Notes: generated by a model from the sequence alone, not told the origin. 64,000 bases of DNA from Lachnospiraceae bacterium (GCA_017622795.1 JAGAQI010000104.1:1-64000), one strand, 5' to 3'. Positions 53,513-63,338 are shown, counted from the stretch's first letter. Translations and numbers: made by a program.

Positions 53513-54487
53513 ATGTGTACGGCAATCAATTTTAAAACGAAAGATCATTATTTCGGACGGAATCTGGATTTGGAATATACCTATCAGGAGTCGGTGGCGG
53601 TAACACCAAGAAACTATCCCTTTCATTTCCGATTGGCAGGGACGATAGAATCCCATTACGCCATGATAGGCATGGCGTATGTGGCGGACGGTTATCCGCT
53701 TTATTATGAGGCAACAAACGAAAAGGGAGTCAGCATGGCAGGACTGATGTTTGCCGGGAACGCCCATTACCCGGAGCCGGCGGAGGGAAAGGATAACATT
53801 CCTCCTTTTGAATTTGTTCCTTGGATTTTGTGCCAATGCGAAGACATGAACAAAGTCAGAAAGCTTTTGGGACGGGTAAATCTTGCAAACGTATCCTTTA
53901 GTGAAGAACTGCCTTTGACACCGTTGCACTGGATGATTTCTTACAAAGAGGAATCTTTGGTGGTGGAGTCCGCGACGGACGGATTACATGTGTATGAAAA
54001 TCCGGTAGGAGTATTAACAAATAATCCTCCGTTTCCGGTACAGCTTTGGAACTTAAATAATTACATGGGAGTCACCAGGGAAGCTGCCGATAACCGGTTT
54101 ACAAAGAAACTGTCATTGTCGGCGTATAGTAAGGGGATGGGCGCCCTTGGATTGCCGGGGGATGTGTCCTCCTCGTCGAGATTTGTACGTGCAGCGTTTG
54201 TGCTTCACAATTCCGTCTGTAAAGAATCAGAAGAGGAAAGTGTGGGACAATTTTTTCATATTTTGGCTTCTGTGGAACAGCAAAGGGGATGCGTCAGAGT
54301 AAGAGAGGAAGAATATGAGATTACGGTATATTCCAGCTGTTGTAACGCCGAGAAAGGAATTTACTATTATACAACTTACGGAAACCGTCAAATCAGTGCA
54401 GTGGATATGAGAAAAGAAAACTTGGACGGAACCGTTGTTATTTCCTATAACTTAGTGAAAAATGAACAAATTTTAATGGTAAATTGA
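53513..54487 (+). CDS. cbh: Choloylglycine hydrolase (bile salt hydrolase type)
   Basis: A 324-residue N-terminal nucleophile hydrolase that would cleave the amide of glycine- or taurine-conjugated bile salts. After Met removal Cys2 (MCTAINF) is the nucleophile. Arg and Asp are in GRNLDLEY, Asn in VLTNNPPF and Arg in SSSRFVRAAF, so all catalytic positions are present. The DLE segment and the YNLNNY-like LWNLNNYMGV favour bile salt hydrolase over penicillin V acylase. No signal peptide. It has a GGGAG ribosome binding site, is flanked by a terminator upstream, and stands alone. Confidence 0.92.
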   Translation: MCTAINFKTKDHYFGRNLDLEYTYQESVAVTPRNYPFHFRLAGTIESHYAMIGMAYVADGYPLYYEATNEKGVSMAGLMFAGNAHYPEPAEGKDNIPPFEFVPWILCQCEDMNKVRKLLGRVNLANVSFSEELPLTPLHWMISYKEESLVVESATDGLHVYENPVGVLTNNPPFPVQLWNLNNYMGVTREAADNRFTKKLSLSAYSKGMGALGLPGDVSSSSRFVRAAFVLHNSVCKESEEESVGQFFHILASVEQQRGCVRVREEEYEITVYSSCCNAEKGIYYYTTYGNRQISAVDMRKENLDGTVVISYNLVKNEQILMVN

Positions 54488-54530
54488 TGGTAAAAATGAA
54501 AGAAATGAACAAAAAAGTACAAAACACCGA

Positions 54531-54559
54531 TTGAAACGTTCATTAAAGTGTGATACAAT
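54531..54559 (+). promoter_or_regulatory. Promoter before the second chemoreceptor
   Basis: TTGAAA (54531-54536) and TACAAT (54554-54559) are 17 bases apart, about 66 bases before the start at 54625. Confidence 0.6.
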
Positions 54560-54624
54560 ATGGTATATTAATACGTGGTCCGATTAGAAAAGGACATGGA
54601 CTGAGAGGCACGGAGGTACTGAGG

Positions 54625-56323
54625 ATGAGCAAAACGACAAAACAAAAGATATTGTATCCAAACGGCCAGGAGGCTCATTTAAGAAAGTTAATGAAGCAGG
54701 CGATTATGGTTATTAGCATCGGCGTATTCTGGTTAATTATGTGTATTGTTTCCAGTGTACTGATTACTGTGGATAAAGACGCACAGATTGGCGCAGCCAA
54801 TGCGTTAAACCAGTATCGTCTGGCATCCAGAAATTTAACACTGTCCATTCAGTCTTATGCGGTTACCGGTGATGAACAGTATTTAAATGCGTACAATACG
54901 GAAGTTTCCGTAGATAAAAATAGAGAAAAAGCAATTGCTACCTTACAGACCTACGACATTAAGGCCGGCGAATGGGAAAAGTTAAACCGTATCGCAGCAA
55001 TGTCCAATGGCTTAATTGAATACGAAAGTGCCGCAATCGCAGGAGTCCAGGCCGGTAATATGGACTGGGCAAGAGATCAGGTATTCGGAGCCGCTTACGA
55101 AGACGGAGTGGCTCAAATCACATCGCTTACCGATGAAGTCATTAATGAGATTCTTACAAGAAAAGAAAAGGGTTGTGACGTACTGGAAATCATTCAGTAT
55201 GTATGCATTATTTTCTTTGTTGCTGCTGTTGTGGCAGTACTCGTTATGTTTGTAAAGGTAATAAAGTTTGCGGGTACCAATTTGCTGGCACCAATGAAAA
55301 AGGTGGCAGAGCAGATGGATTACCTGGCAAAGGGTGATTTCTCCGAAGCATTGGATTTAAAGGAAGACGATACCGAAGTCGGTTCCATGGTAAAAAGCCA
55401 TTGCTTTTATGAAAACCAATATGCATGCCATGATTTCAGAAATTTCCGATGTGTTAGACCAAATGGGCGGCGGCAATTACCGCGTGAAATTACAACAGGA
55501 ATATGTCGGCGAATTCAAGCAGATTAAAGAGTCCTTCCTTGTAATTATTGAAAGCATGAAGGAAACCTTAAATACGCTCCGGGTGGCATCGGAAGAAATT
55601 AACCTTGGTTCCGAACAGCTTGCCAGTGCAGCACAGGATCTGGCAGAAGGCAGTTCCGATCAGGCAGTGCAGGTGGCAGGTCTGGTAGAAGCCATGAAGT
55701 CCATGGCAGACAGCATGGAACAAAACGCAGAAGCGGCTACCGCATCGGTTTCCATTGCAAATCAGGCGGGTATCACCTTACAGCAGGGTAATGTCAAGAT
55801 GGAAGAATTAAAGGTTGCCATCAGTGAAATTTCCAAGTGCGCCGAGCAGATTCACTCCATCATCAATACCATTGAAGACATTGCCGAGCAGACCAATCTT
55901 TTGTCCTTAAATGCAGCTATTGAGGCGGCAAGAGCAGGAGAAGCAGGCCGTGGCTTCGCAGTTGTAGCTGAGCAGGTAAAGAATCTGGCAGAAGAGTCTG
56001 CAAGAGCATCCGGACGTACCACCCAGCTCATCGAAACTACCATTGAAGCAGTAGATAAGGGTATTTCCATTGCCGATGAAACTGTAGAAAATATGGCAGA
56101 GGTTATGCAGGGCGCCATGGAAGCAACCCAGAAAATGGGCCAGATTGCAGACATGTTAAATACGGAAGTAAGAAATATTCATGATATTAATACTACCATT
56201 CAGCGCGTATCCGAGGTGGTAGACAGCAACTCTGCAACGTCCCAGGAAACCGCAGCAGTTAGCGAAGAACAAAAGGCGCAGGTAGAAACCATGGCTTCGT
56301 TGGTAGACTATTTTAAGATTTAG
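54625..56323 (+). pseudogene. Methyl-accepting chemotaxis protein split by a frameshift
   Basis: Two overlapping frames (54625-55527 and 55409-56323) together make one receptor of about 565 residues. It has helix 1 (about 27-50), a four-helix-bundle sensor domain (about 52-185), helix 2, HAMP (ending [10 protein letters not shown]) and a signalling domain with [31 protein letters not shown]. The shift is at a run of five A (55392-55396). Removing one A restores [21 protein letters not shown]. No other damage is seen, so it is recent, a sequencing error, or a phase-variable tract. The second part alone lacks membrane anchoring. The start 54625 has GGAGG 8 bases upstream. Confidence 0.85.
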
Positions 56324-56347
56324 CAGTTACTAAAAGGAGAAAAAGGG

Positions 56348-57949
56348 ATGTTTACATTTAACAAGAATACAAATTTCATAGCGGAAAATGCAAGCGTCCC
56401 GGTACGTAATGCAATTTCCATGCTGGAGCGTGACCGTGATAAATTGTTTGCCAATACCACAAAACCGGGTGGCAGTGTGGTGCTGGTGCAAAAGAGTATG
56501 GTCCGCAGTATTCCGGAGCCGGAAGAATCGGATGAACAGAAAAAAAGAGAAAGCCATCTTGTAAAAGAGCGGTACAGAATCAGTGTTTCAGCAGATAAAA
56601 TTATTATTTTTGCCCAGGAAGATTTAGGTTTCATTTATGGACTGCTCTATTTAAGTGAGCATTATCTGGGTGTACGGCCGTTCTGGTTTTTTATGGATCA
56701 GAATATGGAACAGAAGAAGAAAGTACTTGTGCCGGAGGGGGTAGTTGCCTCCAAAGATCCGCTGGTGTTATTCCGCGGCTGGCAGTTTAGTGATGTTTCC
56801 CTGCTTATGTCCTGGGAGTACAATAAAGAAGACAATGTCGGCTGGAATATGTGTCTGGAAGCATTGCTTCGATGCGGCGCCAATACTCTGGTATATCCGA
56901 AGGAAGAATTGGCAGATATATTAGAGGAACCGGTAAAGCAGTACGGAATTTATTCCACAGGCTTTCAGGAAAAACCGGAATTCGCTCAGGATATTTGCAA
57001 TCCGGTGTTCTGTTGCAACTTACAGGAAACCAATCTGATTACTATGTTACCAAGTACGGTAGCAGAACTTACCGAAGAACTGAATGCGGTATTAAAAGAT
57101 AACCGGACCTGTTTTTGGGCAATCCAATGTTCCAATGTCCGTCCACATATTTACTTCCTGGATGTAATCCGTAAAGTATGGCAGGGAGAAGAAACCGACA
57201 ATGAATCCCAGGCGGAAGAGTTTGTGGCGGAGTATTTTCCTGAATGTGAAGATAAAGAAGAAATAGCAGCTTTATTCATCGAATATCCGCAAGTTATGAT
57301 GCGCTTGAATGAATCGGGAACCTGTGTGGGTGAGTTATATTATACAGAGAACGTCCGCATGTTCTGTCATCAGATTTTAGTAGACAAAAACAATCCGGCC
57401 AAAGGACTTTGTAAGATTGAAGAAATCGGAGCTTTACCGGCACAAATCCAGGAGTTTGGTGAAACCTGCCGACAGCAAAAGGAAGAGTTGGAAAAGCTCT
57501 GTGTGGCTTGTACGGTAACAGAAAACAATTCTCCTAGAAAACTCCTGATATCAGCTACCATCGGCTTACATATCAAACTGCATCAGACCTGCCGGCGTGC
57601 AGCCAGAGTATTTACCAGAGGCTATGAGTCGTTGCTGGAAGGTGATTATGAAAAGGCATTCCTGCGTTTTGGAGACAGTGCGGTCTGGTTTGACAAAGGT
57701 GTGGCGTTGCTTCGCGGTGCAGAATATGGTGTGTGGAAAGATTTTTATGCCAACGACAGTATTACGGATATCCGGCATACGGCATATATGGTACGTAAAG
57801 TAATGGGACTTGTCCGTGAGCTTGGTGACAATCCGAAGCATGATGCCTGGTATAAAAAGTATTGCCTGACGGAGGATATGATTGCCACAGAAAATCATAA
57901 AACCGATTCGGAACTGTACGAGGCAATGAAAAAGAGAATTGTAAGATAA
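56348..57949 (+). CDS. Short intracellular GH115-like protein
   Basis: A 533-residue protein without a signal peptide. Two stretches recall the start of GH115 alpha-glucuronidases: LGFIYGLLYLSEHYLGVRPFWFFMD (compare GTIYGLFHITQDLCGVSPWIWWAD in the enzyme at 24833) and DPLVLFRGWQFSDVSLLMSW...NMCLEALLRCGANTLVYP. The rest of the typical core (LWPAMW and later blocks) is not evident, and the chain is about half the usual size, ending in a helical region. It may be a divergent enzyme on short oligosaccharides or a non-catalytic relative. It follows the chemoreceptor by 24 bases and precedes a GH31 gene. Confidence 0.7.
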   Translation: MFTFNKNTNFIAENASVPVRNAISMLERDRDKLFANTTKPGGSVVLVQKSMVRSIPEPEESDEQKKRESHLVKERYRISVSADKIIIFAQEDLGFIYGLLYLSEHYLGVRPFWFFMDQNMEQKKKVLVPEGVVASKDPLVLFRGWQFSDVSLLMSWEYNKEDNVGWNMCLEALLRCGANTLVYPKEELADILEEPVKQYGIYSTGFQEKPEFAQDICNPVFCCNLQETNLITMLPSTVAELTEELNAVLKDNRTCFWAIQCSNVRPHIYFLDVIRKVWQGEETDNESQAEEFVAEYFPECEDKEEIAALFIEYPQVMMRLNESGTCVGELYYTENVRMFCHQILVDKNNPAKGLCKIEEIGALPAQIQEFGETCRQQKEELEKLCVACTVTENNSPRKLLISATIGLHIKLHQTCRRAARVFTRGYESLLEGDYEKAFLRFGDSAVWFDKGVALLRGAEYGVWKDFYANDSITDIRHTAYMVRKVMGLVRELGDNPKHDAWYKKYCLTEDMIATENHKTDSELYEAMKKRIVR

Positions 57950-57965
57950 AGGAATAAGAAATGGT

Positions 57966-58012
57966 AAAGGCTTTTCGAAAGGCAATAAAATGCCCAACGG
58001 AAAGCCTTTTTT
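57966..58012 (+). terminator. Terminator after the GH115-like gene
   Basis: AAAGGCTTTTCG (57966-57977) pairs with 57998-58009, with a second small hairpin in its loop and a T run at the 3' end. Confidence 0.8.
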
Positions 58013-58075
58013 GAAGAGCGCAACGGAAGATAATATGATAAACTGGACGTAACAAAGGGTTTGGAGGAGAAAATT

Positions 58076-60418
58076 ATGTTATATCCGGCAAGAGACAAAT
58101 CAAGAAAAATTACAAAAGTTGAAAGAAAAGAGAATGCGTTGTTTCTGTATTCCGAACATGGCACACACAGAATTGTTCCGAAGAACAGCCGTATAGTTCG
58201 GGTGAGTTATACCGGCAGGGAGGAGTTTTCTGAAAGAAAAAAGTATGGGGTAATTTCGGATGCTTCTTTTAACGACTGGTCTGTGGAGGAGAAGGAAAAC
58301 GCTATTCTTTTAAAGCTTCCGGAGCTTTTTGTGGAAATCAATCGGGAAACCGGAAGTTATACCTACTATGACAGCAATAAAAAATTACTTTTGCAAGAAA
58401 CGGAAAAAGACAGCAAAGAATTGCAAAGCTTCATGACCTATACACTTTTGGAAGAAGAGGCGCAGGTGGAAGAAGTCCAAACGGCGGATGGCAAGAAAAA
58501 CATGGTACGGGAGGCTGCCCGTGTGCCTGCAGGAGAGCAGTACCATACCCGGTTGAATATGAAATTTCAGCAGGGAGAACATGTATATGGCCTTGGACAG
58601 TACGAAGAAGGCTTCGGTTCTCTTCGCGGTCAGGTGGTATATGTGCATCAGGGCAACCGTCAGATTGCGGTACCGATGCTGGTATCCACATTAGGCTATG
58701 GTATATTAATGGATACCTACAGTCCGCTTATTTTTAGTGATACAGAGTATGGCTCTTACTTGTATTCCGAGGTTTCGGAAGAATTAGACTTTTATTTTAT
58801 GAATGGCGGCAGTATGGATGGGGTAATTAAAGAATACCGTTATTTAACCGGTAAAGCCACCATGCTTCCAAAATGGGCATTTGGTTATCTGCAGTCCCAG
58901 GAGCGTTATGAAACTCAGGAAGAAGTACTTACTGTTGCTTCGGAATATCGCAACCGTGGTATTGGCTTAGACGGTATTATCCAGGACTGGATTTCCTGGG
59001 ATGGTGCAAAGTGGGGGGAAAAGACCTTTGATAAGAACCGTTATCCGAAGCCGGAGGAAATGACGGATACGCTTCATGATATGGACGTGCACTTTATGCT
59101 TTCCATCTGGGCAAATCCGGGAGATACTTCCGATGATTATAAAGAATTTAAGGCGGCCGGTTTACTCCTTCCTGCGGACAATTCCTACAATGCTTACTTG
59201 CCGGAAGCGAGGCAGATGTACTGGCAACAGGCAAAGCGAGGGTTGTTTGATAAAGGTGTGGATGCCTGGTGGTGCGATAATTCCGAGCCGTATGCGCCGG
59301 AATGGACCGTGCCGGTAAAACCGGAGCCATCCCGTTTGTTTGATATGTATTGTAAAGAAGCAGGCGCCCATCTTCCTGCACTGGAAATGAATTCCTATGC
59401 CTTTTATCATGCCATGGGTGTATATGAGGGGCAGCGCAGCACCGGAACAGAAAAGCGTGTATTTAACTTAACCAGAAGCGGTCACACCGGTCAGCAACGG
59501 TTTGGTACCGTACTTTGGTCCGGCGATATTGCTGCCACCTGGGAAACACTGCGCCGTCAGATTGCAACGGGGCTTGGCCTTTGTGCCAGCGGTATGCCTT
59601 ACTGGACCGTGGATATCGGAGCATTCTTTGTAAAGAACGGTAATATGTGGTACTGGAAGGGTGATTACGATAAAACTACGGAAGATTTAGGCTATGCAGA
59701 ATTATTTACACGCTGGTATCAGTGGGGGGCTTTCCTGCCGGTTTTCCGCGGACATGGTACGGATTGCCGCAGGGAACTTTGGATGTTTGAACATACCCCG
59801 TTTTATAACGCACTTTTGGCGGCAAACCGTCTGCGTTATGAATTGATGCCATATATTTACTCCCTGGCAGGTCGTACTTGGCTGCAGGATGAATCCATGA
59901 TGCGTTATCTTGCATTTGATTATCCGACGGATGAAGTTGCCTGCACGATAAAAGACCAGTATTTGTTTGGTGACAGCCTGATGGTTTGTCCGGTAACCAA
60001 TCCGATGTATTACGGAGTTGATTCTGTTGTTTTGGAAGGTGTTGCAAAAACACGGAAGGTTTACTTACCGGAGGGAATGTGGTATGATTTTTACACGAAC
60101 AAATCTTATACCGGCGGTCAGTGGATAGAAGCAGAGGCGGACATCTCAAGAATTCCTCTGTTTGTAAAAGCAGGTGCGATACTCCCAATGGCAGAGTTTG
60201 CGGAATCCACAGCAAAAAATCGGATGAGCGAAATCTGCGTATATCCGGGGGCTGACGGCGAATTTACCTACTACAGCGATGCCGGCGATGGTTATGGTTA
60301 TGAAAAGGGTGAGTATGAGTGCGTGACACTTACCTGGGAGGATCAAGCCAGAAAACTTCGGTTGCCGGAAGCGTGGACAGAAAACGAAGCCGCGGTTAAG
60401 GTGAAAATGATAAAATAA
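58076..60418 (+). CDS. GH31 alpha-glycosidase (alpha-xylosidase or alpha-glucosidase type)
   Basis: A cytoplasmic 780-residue family 31 enzyme. The N-terminal beta domain (about 1-260) is followed by the TIM barrel (about 260-600) and C-terminal beta domains. The nucleophile Asp is in DAWWCDNSEPYAPEW and the acid/base Asp in VLWSGDIAATWETLRRQ. LPKWAFGYLQSQERYETQEEVL and WISWDGAKWGEKTFD are typical barrel motifs. The Asn-Ser after the nucleophile differs from the DMNEP of maltases and is nearer to xylosidases. The start at 58076 follows GGAGGAG. It is followed after 11 bases by a lipoprotein gene. Confidence 0.9.
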   Translation: MLYPARDKSRKITKVERKENALFLYSEHGTHRIVPKNSRIVRVSYTGREEFSERKKYGVISDASFNDWSVEEKENAILLKLPELFVEINRETGSYTYYDSNKKLLLQETEKDSKELQSFMTYTLLEEEAQVEEVQTADGKKNMVREAARVPAGEQYHTRLNMKFQQGEHVYGLGQYEEGFGSLRGQVVYVHQGNRQIAVPMLVSTLGYGILMDTYSPLIFSDTEYGSYLYSEVSEELDFYFMNGGSMDGVIKEYRYLTGKATMLPKWAFGYLQSQERYETQEEVLTVASEYRNRGIGLDGIIQDWISWDGAKWGEKTFDKNRYPKPEEMTDTLHDMDVHFMLSIWANPGDTSDDYKEFKAAGLLLPADNSYNAYLPEARQMYWQQAKRGLFDKGVDAWWCDNSEPYAPEWTVPVKPEPSRLFDMYCKEAGAHLPALEMNSYAFYHAMGVYEGQRSTGTEKRVFNLTRSGHTGQQRFGTVLWSGDIAATWETLRRQIATGLGLCASGMPYWTVDIGAFFVKNGNMWYWKGDYDKTTEDLGYAELFTRWYQWGAFLPVFRGHGTDCRRELWMFEHTPFYNALLAANRLRYELMPYIYSLAGRTWLQDESMMRYLAFDYPTDEVACTIKDQYLFGDSLMVCPVTNPMYYGVDSVVLEGVAKTRKVYLPEGMWYDFYTNKSYTGGQWIEAEADISRIPLFVKAGAILPMAEFAESTAKNRMSEICVYPGADGEFTYYSDAGDGYGYEKGEYECVTLTWEDQARKLRLPEAWTENEAAVKVKMIK

Positions 60419-60429
60419 AGGAGCAGACA

Positions 60430-61386
60430 ATGAGAAAGCTTAATACGTTAATTTGTAGTTGTTTTCTATGTATGATTGTGTTTTTTATGACAGCTTGTTC
60501 TTCTACGGAACAGACTGCCGTTCCTGAAGGAACTTCGAATTTTCCTCCGACGATAACTCCAACTTCGGTTCCGGCCGTTACGGTTGCGCCGAACCCTGGT
60601 GAGGCAGAACTGCTAAAGCTGGTGGAAGAAAAAGCAGGTGGCATGGCAGAAAGTTCTTTATATGCCGATGCTGACTACGACGGAGCAAAAGAATTGTTTG
60701 CCGCCGTAGCCGTGGAAGAGCAGTATCAGATTTGGTATTGCAGCAGTGATGGCAGTATTTGTGAAAAAGTGCAGGAAAACGCAGGCTTCTTTGATGCTGT
60801 TGAAATAACGGACTTATACAGTGAAGAGATGCTGGAAAACCATATCATCATTAACGTATATAGCATGATGGGCACCAATAAGCAATTCTCGGTTCTTGCT
60901 TTACGGGAAGGTAAGGTTTCCTGCCTTGTGCCGTGGAACTACGGAACCGCAGGGAAAGACGCAGAAGGAAATCTCTGCATGACGGTAGAAGACTATGACG
61001 GCTGTTATGAGGCGGCCTCCGAACTGTGGCTGATGCATACCTGGAAGCAGACCTGGTTGTCCTACGATAAATCGGCAGACACTTATAAAGAAATTCCGGC
61101 AGAAAAAATTCCGGAAGAAGAGTTTTTGCAGCTTACGAATGCGTCAGAAATCCTGGAGCAGATTCAAACCGGAGAAACAAAAGAAGACACTTCGGAAATT
61201 ACGACGGAATATTTCCTGCGCAGAAACGGACTTTTGCATGTGCAGTGTTTTGTGAAGGATACGGTCGGGAATATTACGGCCAAATATTACACATTAAAAG
61301 TGATAGACAATACTATTACCGGGAAAGCAGAATATCCAACCGATGGCATTATGAAGGAGAGATTGTCCGGGTTGGAAGCGGAGTAG
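60430..61386 (+). CDS. Lipoprotein of unknown function
   Basis: A 318-residue lipoprotein with lipobox MTAC and a short Pro/Thr linker (about 30-55). The mature part has an EF-hand-like loop in YADADYDGAKELF, a pattern seen in repeat proteins that describe calcium-binding or VCBS-like units. The rest is mixed alpha/beta with no motif I recognise. The AAAGGAG site fixes the start. It is 11 bases behind the GH31 gene and probably shares its transcript. A role in glycan capture is possible from context only. Confidence 0.75.
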   Translation: MRKLNTLICSCFLCMIVFFMTACSSTEQTAVPEGTSNFPPTITPTSVPAVTVAPNPGEAELLKLVEEKAGGMAESSLYADADYDGAKELFAAVAVEEQYQIWYCSSDGSICEKVQENAGFFDAVEITDLYSEEMLENHIIINVYSMMGTNKQFSVLALREGKVSCLVPWNYGTAGKDAEGNLCMTVEDYDGCYEAASELWLMHTWKQTWLSYDKSADTYKEIPAEKIPEEEFLQLTNASEILEQIQTGETKEDTSEITTEYFLRRNGLLHVQCFVKDTVGNITAKYYTLKVIDNTITGKAEYPTDGIMKERLSGLEAE

Positions 61387-61674
61387 TTCTAGGCGAGGGG
61401 AATTACAATCAGAATGTATATAGAAACATAATATGGTATGGAATTCTTGCTGAAGTTATGCTATTCTATACATAGGCAAAAGAGAGTATTATTAATTCAA
61501 AACACAGAAACCCCCACGAGCGGCTACTCGTGGGGGTTCCTTGTCTGGTTGATTTGGATGGCTGACCAGACCATCAGGTTCATTAGCGTTCAACCTCATC
61601 GTCGAACCATTTGCATATTTCTATTTAGTGCGAAGTATGTTATACTGAGAAAAATAAGGGAAAGAAGGGTGTAT
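61387..61674. other. Intergenic region with a GC-rich hairpin
   Basis: A perfect 12-bp stem AACCCCCACGAG (61509-61520) pairs with 61527-61538 around CGGCTA. No T run follows, so it is not a normal terminator. No open reading frame with a ribosome binding site is seen; the long frame entering from 61438 has none. A TATACT at 61641-61646 may be the -10 of the next gene. Confidence 0.6.
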
Positions 61675-62127
61675 ATGATAATCAAACGTTATACAAAAAA
61701 CGAAATTAATGACGTCATCGATTTTGAACTCCAGCTCCGCAAGGAAGAAGATTTTTGGGGCTGGGAAATCGACGATGCTTACATAGAAAGTGTAAAGAAA
61801 AGCTTTGATGACCCGAAGTTTGCCCATTCTCTTTCTTTGCTTGCTTATATAGAGGACAAGGTAGTCGGAAGAATTGATTCCACCCTCATTTGCAGTCATT
61901 TTGACGGTTCCACGAAAGCATATTTGGATTGGATTTGTGTTCTAAAAAGTGCCAGACATTTTGGTGTGGCGCAGGGACTGCTTGCAGAACTTAGAAAGCA
62001 ATTACGGGAACAGTATCAAGTGGATACACTGATTGCCTTGATGGCGAGCAACGACGAGGCGCAGCGGTTTTACCGCGCTGTGGAAAAGGCAGAAATCAGG
62101 GACGAAGGAATCTGGATGGACTGTTAG
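61675..62127 (+). CDS. GNAT-family N-acetyltransferase
   Basis: A 150-residue acetyl-CoA-dependent acyltransferase. The cofactor-binding region has DWICVLKSARHFGVAQGLLAELRKQL, and the C-terminal NDEAQRFYRAVEKAE is the usual Asn-x-x-A-x-x-F-Y motif. ATG 61675 is chosen on context (AGAAGGG upstream). It is followed after 14 bases by the nitrilase-family gene. The substrate is unknown. Confidence 0.82.
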   Translation: MIIKRYTKNEINDVIDFELQLRKEEDFWGWEIDDAYIESVKKSFDDPKFAHSLSLLAYIEDKVVGRIDSTLICSHFDGSTKAYLDWICVLKSARHFGVAQGLLAELRKQLREQYQVDTLIALMASNDEAQRFYRAVEKAEIRDEGIWMDC

Positions 62128-62141
62128 AGGAGAAAAGAAAC

Positions 62142-62876
62142 ATGAAATGTGCATTGGCCGCCGTAGGCTTTATCAATGAGAATATTACATATAACAAAAA
62201 AGTGATTAAAGATACCATGATAAAATATGCCGGAAAGGCCGATATCATCCTGTTTGGAGAGGCGTTTTTACAGGGATTTTACGGGGCTAAGTTTGATCCG
62301 GAGCAGGATGAAACCATGGCGATTGCTAAGGATGATTCGGTAATCAAAGAGATTTGTTCCGTGGCAAAAGAATATTCCATAGCGGTTTCCTTTGGATTTA
62401 TCGAAAAGGAAGAAAAGATTTTTTATAGCAGCCAGATTACGATTGGTGCGGAGGGCAAGGTGCTTGATCTATACAGAAGAGTATCGCCGGGCTGGAAAGA
62501 AGAATTTGCGGGAGAAAGATACTGCGAAGGCAAAGCGTTTCATGCTTTTGACTTCATGGAAAAGAAAGTTGCAATTGGACTTTGCGGTGACTTATGGTTT
62601 GATGAAAACATTGAGGCAATTAATGCGCTGGAGCCGGAAATGGTATTTTGGCCGGTGTACACCGATTTTAACTATGAGGAATGGAATACAGCAGTTAAGT
62701 TGGAATATGCCGAACAGGCGGGGAAGCTTTCTTGCAAGGTGCTGTACGTGAATTCTGTCTGCCTGGATAAGGACGAAGAAGAAATTGCCAGAGGCGGCGC
62801 GGTTCTTTTTGAGAACGGATGTATTGTGAAGGAAATACCATCCGGAGAAGAAAATGTGTTGATTGTGGAGGTGTAG
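62142..62876 (+). CDS. Carbon-nitrogen hydrolase (nitrilase superfamily)
   Basis: A 244-residue member of the nitrilase/omega-amidase superfamily. The catalytic Glu is about residue 40 in ILFGEAFLQGFYG and the catalytic Cys about 148 in VAIGLCGDLWFDE. The Lys usually found in the YRK motif is Arg here (YRRVSPGWKEE, Arg 113). A Lys six residues on could substitute, or the activity may be changed. The AGGAG site fixes the start. It lies between two GNAT genes (14 bases after the first, 1 base before the second), suggesting an operon. Confidence 0.85.
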   Translation: MKCALAAVGFINENITYNKKVIKDTMIKYAGKADIILFGEAFLQGFYGAKFDPEQDETMAIAKDDSVIKEICSVAKEYSIAVSFGFIEKEEKIFYSSQITIGAEGKVLDLYRRVSPGWKEEFAGERYCEGKAFHAFDFMEKKVAIGLCGDLWFDENIEAINALEPEMVFWPVYTDFNYEEWNTAVKLEYAEQAGKLSCKVLYVNSVCLDKDEEEIARGGAVLFENGCIVKEIPSGEENVLIVEV

Positions 62877-62877
62877 C

Positions 62878-63324
62878 ATGATATTCAAAGAGGTTGAATT
62901 AACAGATAAAATTTTATCAGAGTTAATCACCTGTTCCGAAGCTTGGGAGCAGGAAAACTCCTGTCACGGCTACCGTAAAAATACAGAGGAGGATATTAAA
63001 GGAAACCGGATTTTTCTTGCTCTGGAGGATGAACAGATGGTAGGGTATCTGTTTGGTTATATGGACCAGGGTGAGCGAAAAAATTCCATCTACGAAAAGG
63101 ACGAGCCCTTTTTTGAAGTAGAGGAGCTTTACGTGAAGCCGGAGCTTCGAAGTAAAGGAATTGGCAGAAAGTTATTTGAGTATATGGAAGAAAAATTGAA
63201 AGAAGAAAAGGTGGAGCTTATTCTGCTGAGTACTGCGACTAAGAATTACAAGGCGATTCTGCATTTTTATCTGGACGAGCTGGATATGGAGTTTTGGAAT
63301 GCCAGATTGTTTAAGCGGATTTAG
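62878..63324 (+). CDS. GNAT-family N-acetyltransferase
   Basis: A 148-residue acetyltransferase with the acetyl-CoA motif VEELYVKPELRSKGIGRKLFEYMEE (R-x-x-G-x-G/A form). It carries three conserved strands before it and ends LDMEFWNARLFKRI. The start ATG 62878 lies 2 bases after the preceding stop and follows GTGGAGG, so translation is coupled. Its substrate is unknown; it is not close to the GNAT at 61675. The GH105 gene starts 14 bases after its stop. Confidence 0.85.
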   Translation: MIFKEVELTDKILSELITCSEAWEQENSCHGYRKNTEEDIKGNRIFLALEDEQMVGYLFGYMDQGERKNSIYEKDEPFFEVEELYVKPELRSKGIGRKLFEYMEEKLKEEKVELILLSTATKNYKAILHFYLDELDMEFWNARLFKRI

Positions 63325-63338
63325 GGGGAAAAGTAGCA

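Noticed and set aside
61438..61674. In-frame N-terminal extension of the GNAT protein
   Set aside because: It runs through the GC-rich hairpin, has no ribosome binding site, and does not resemble GNAT sequence.
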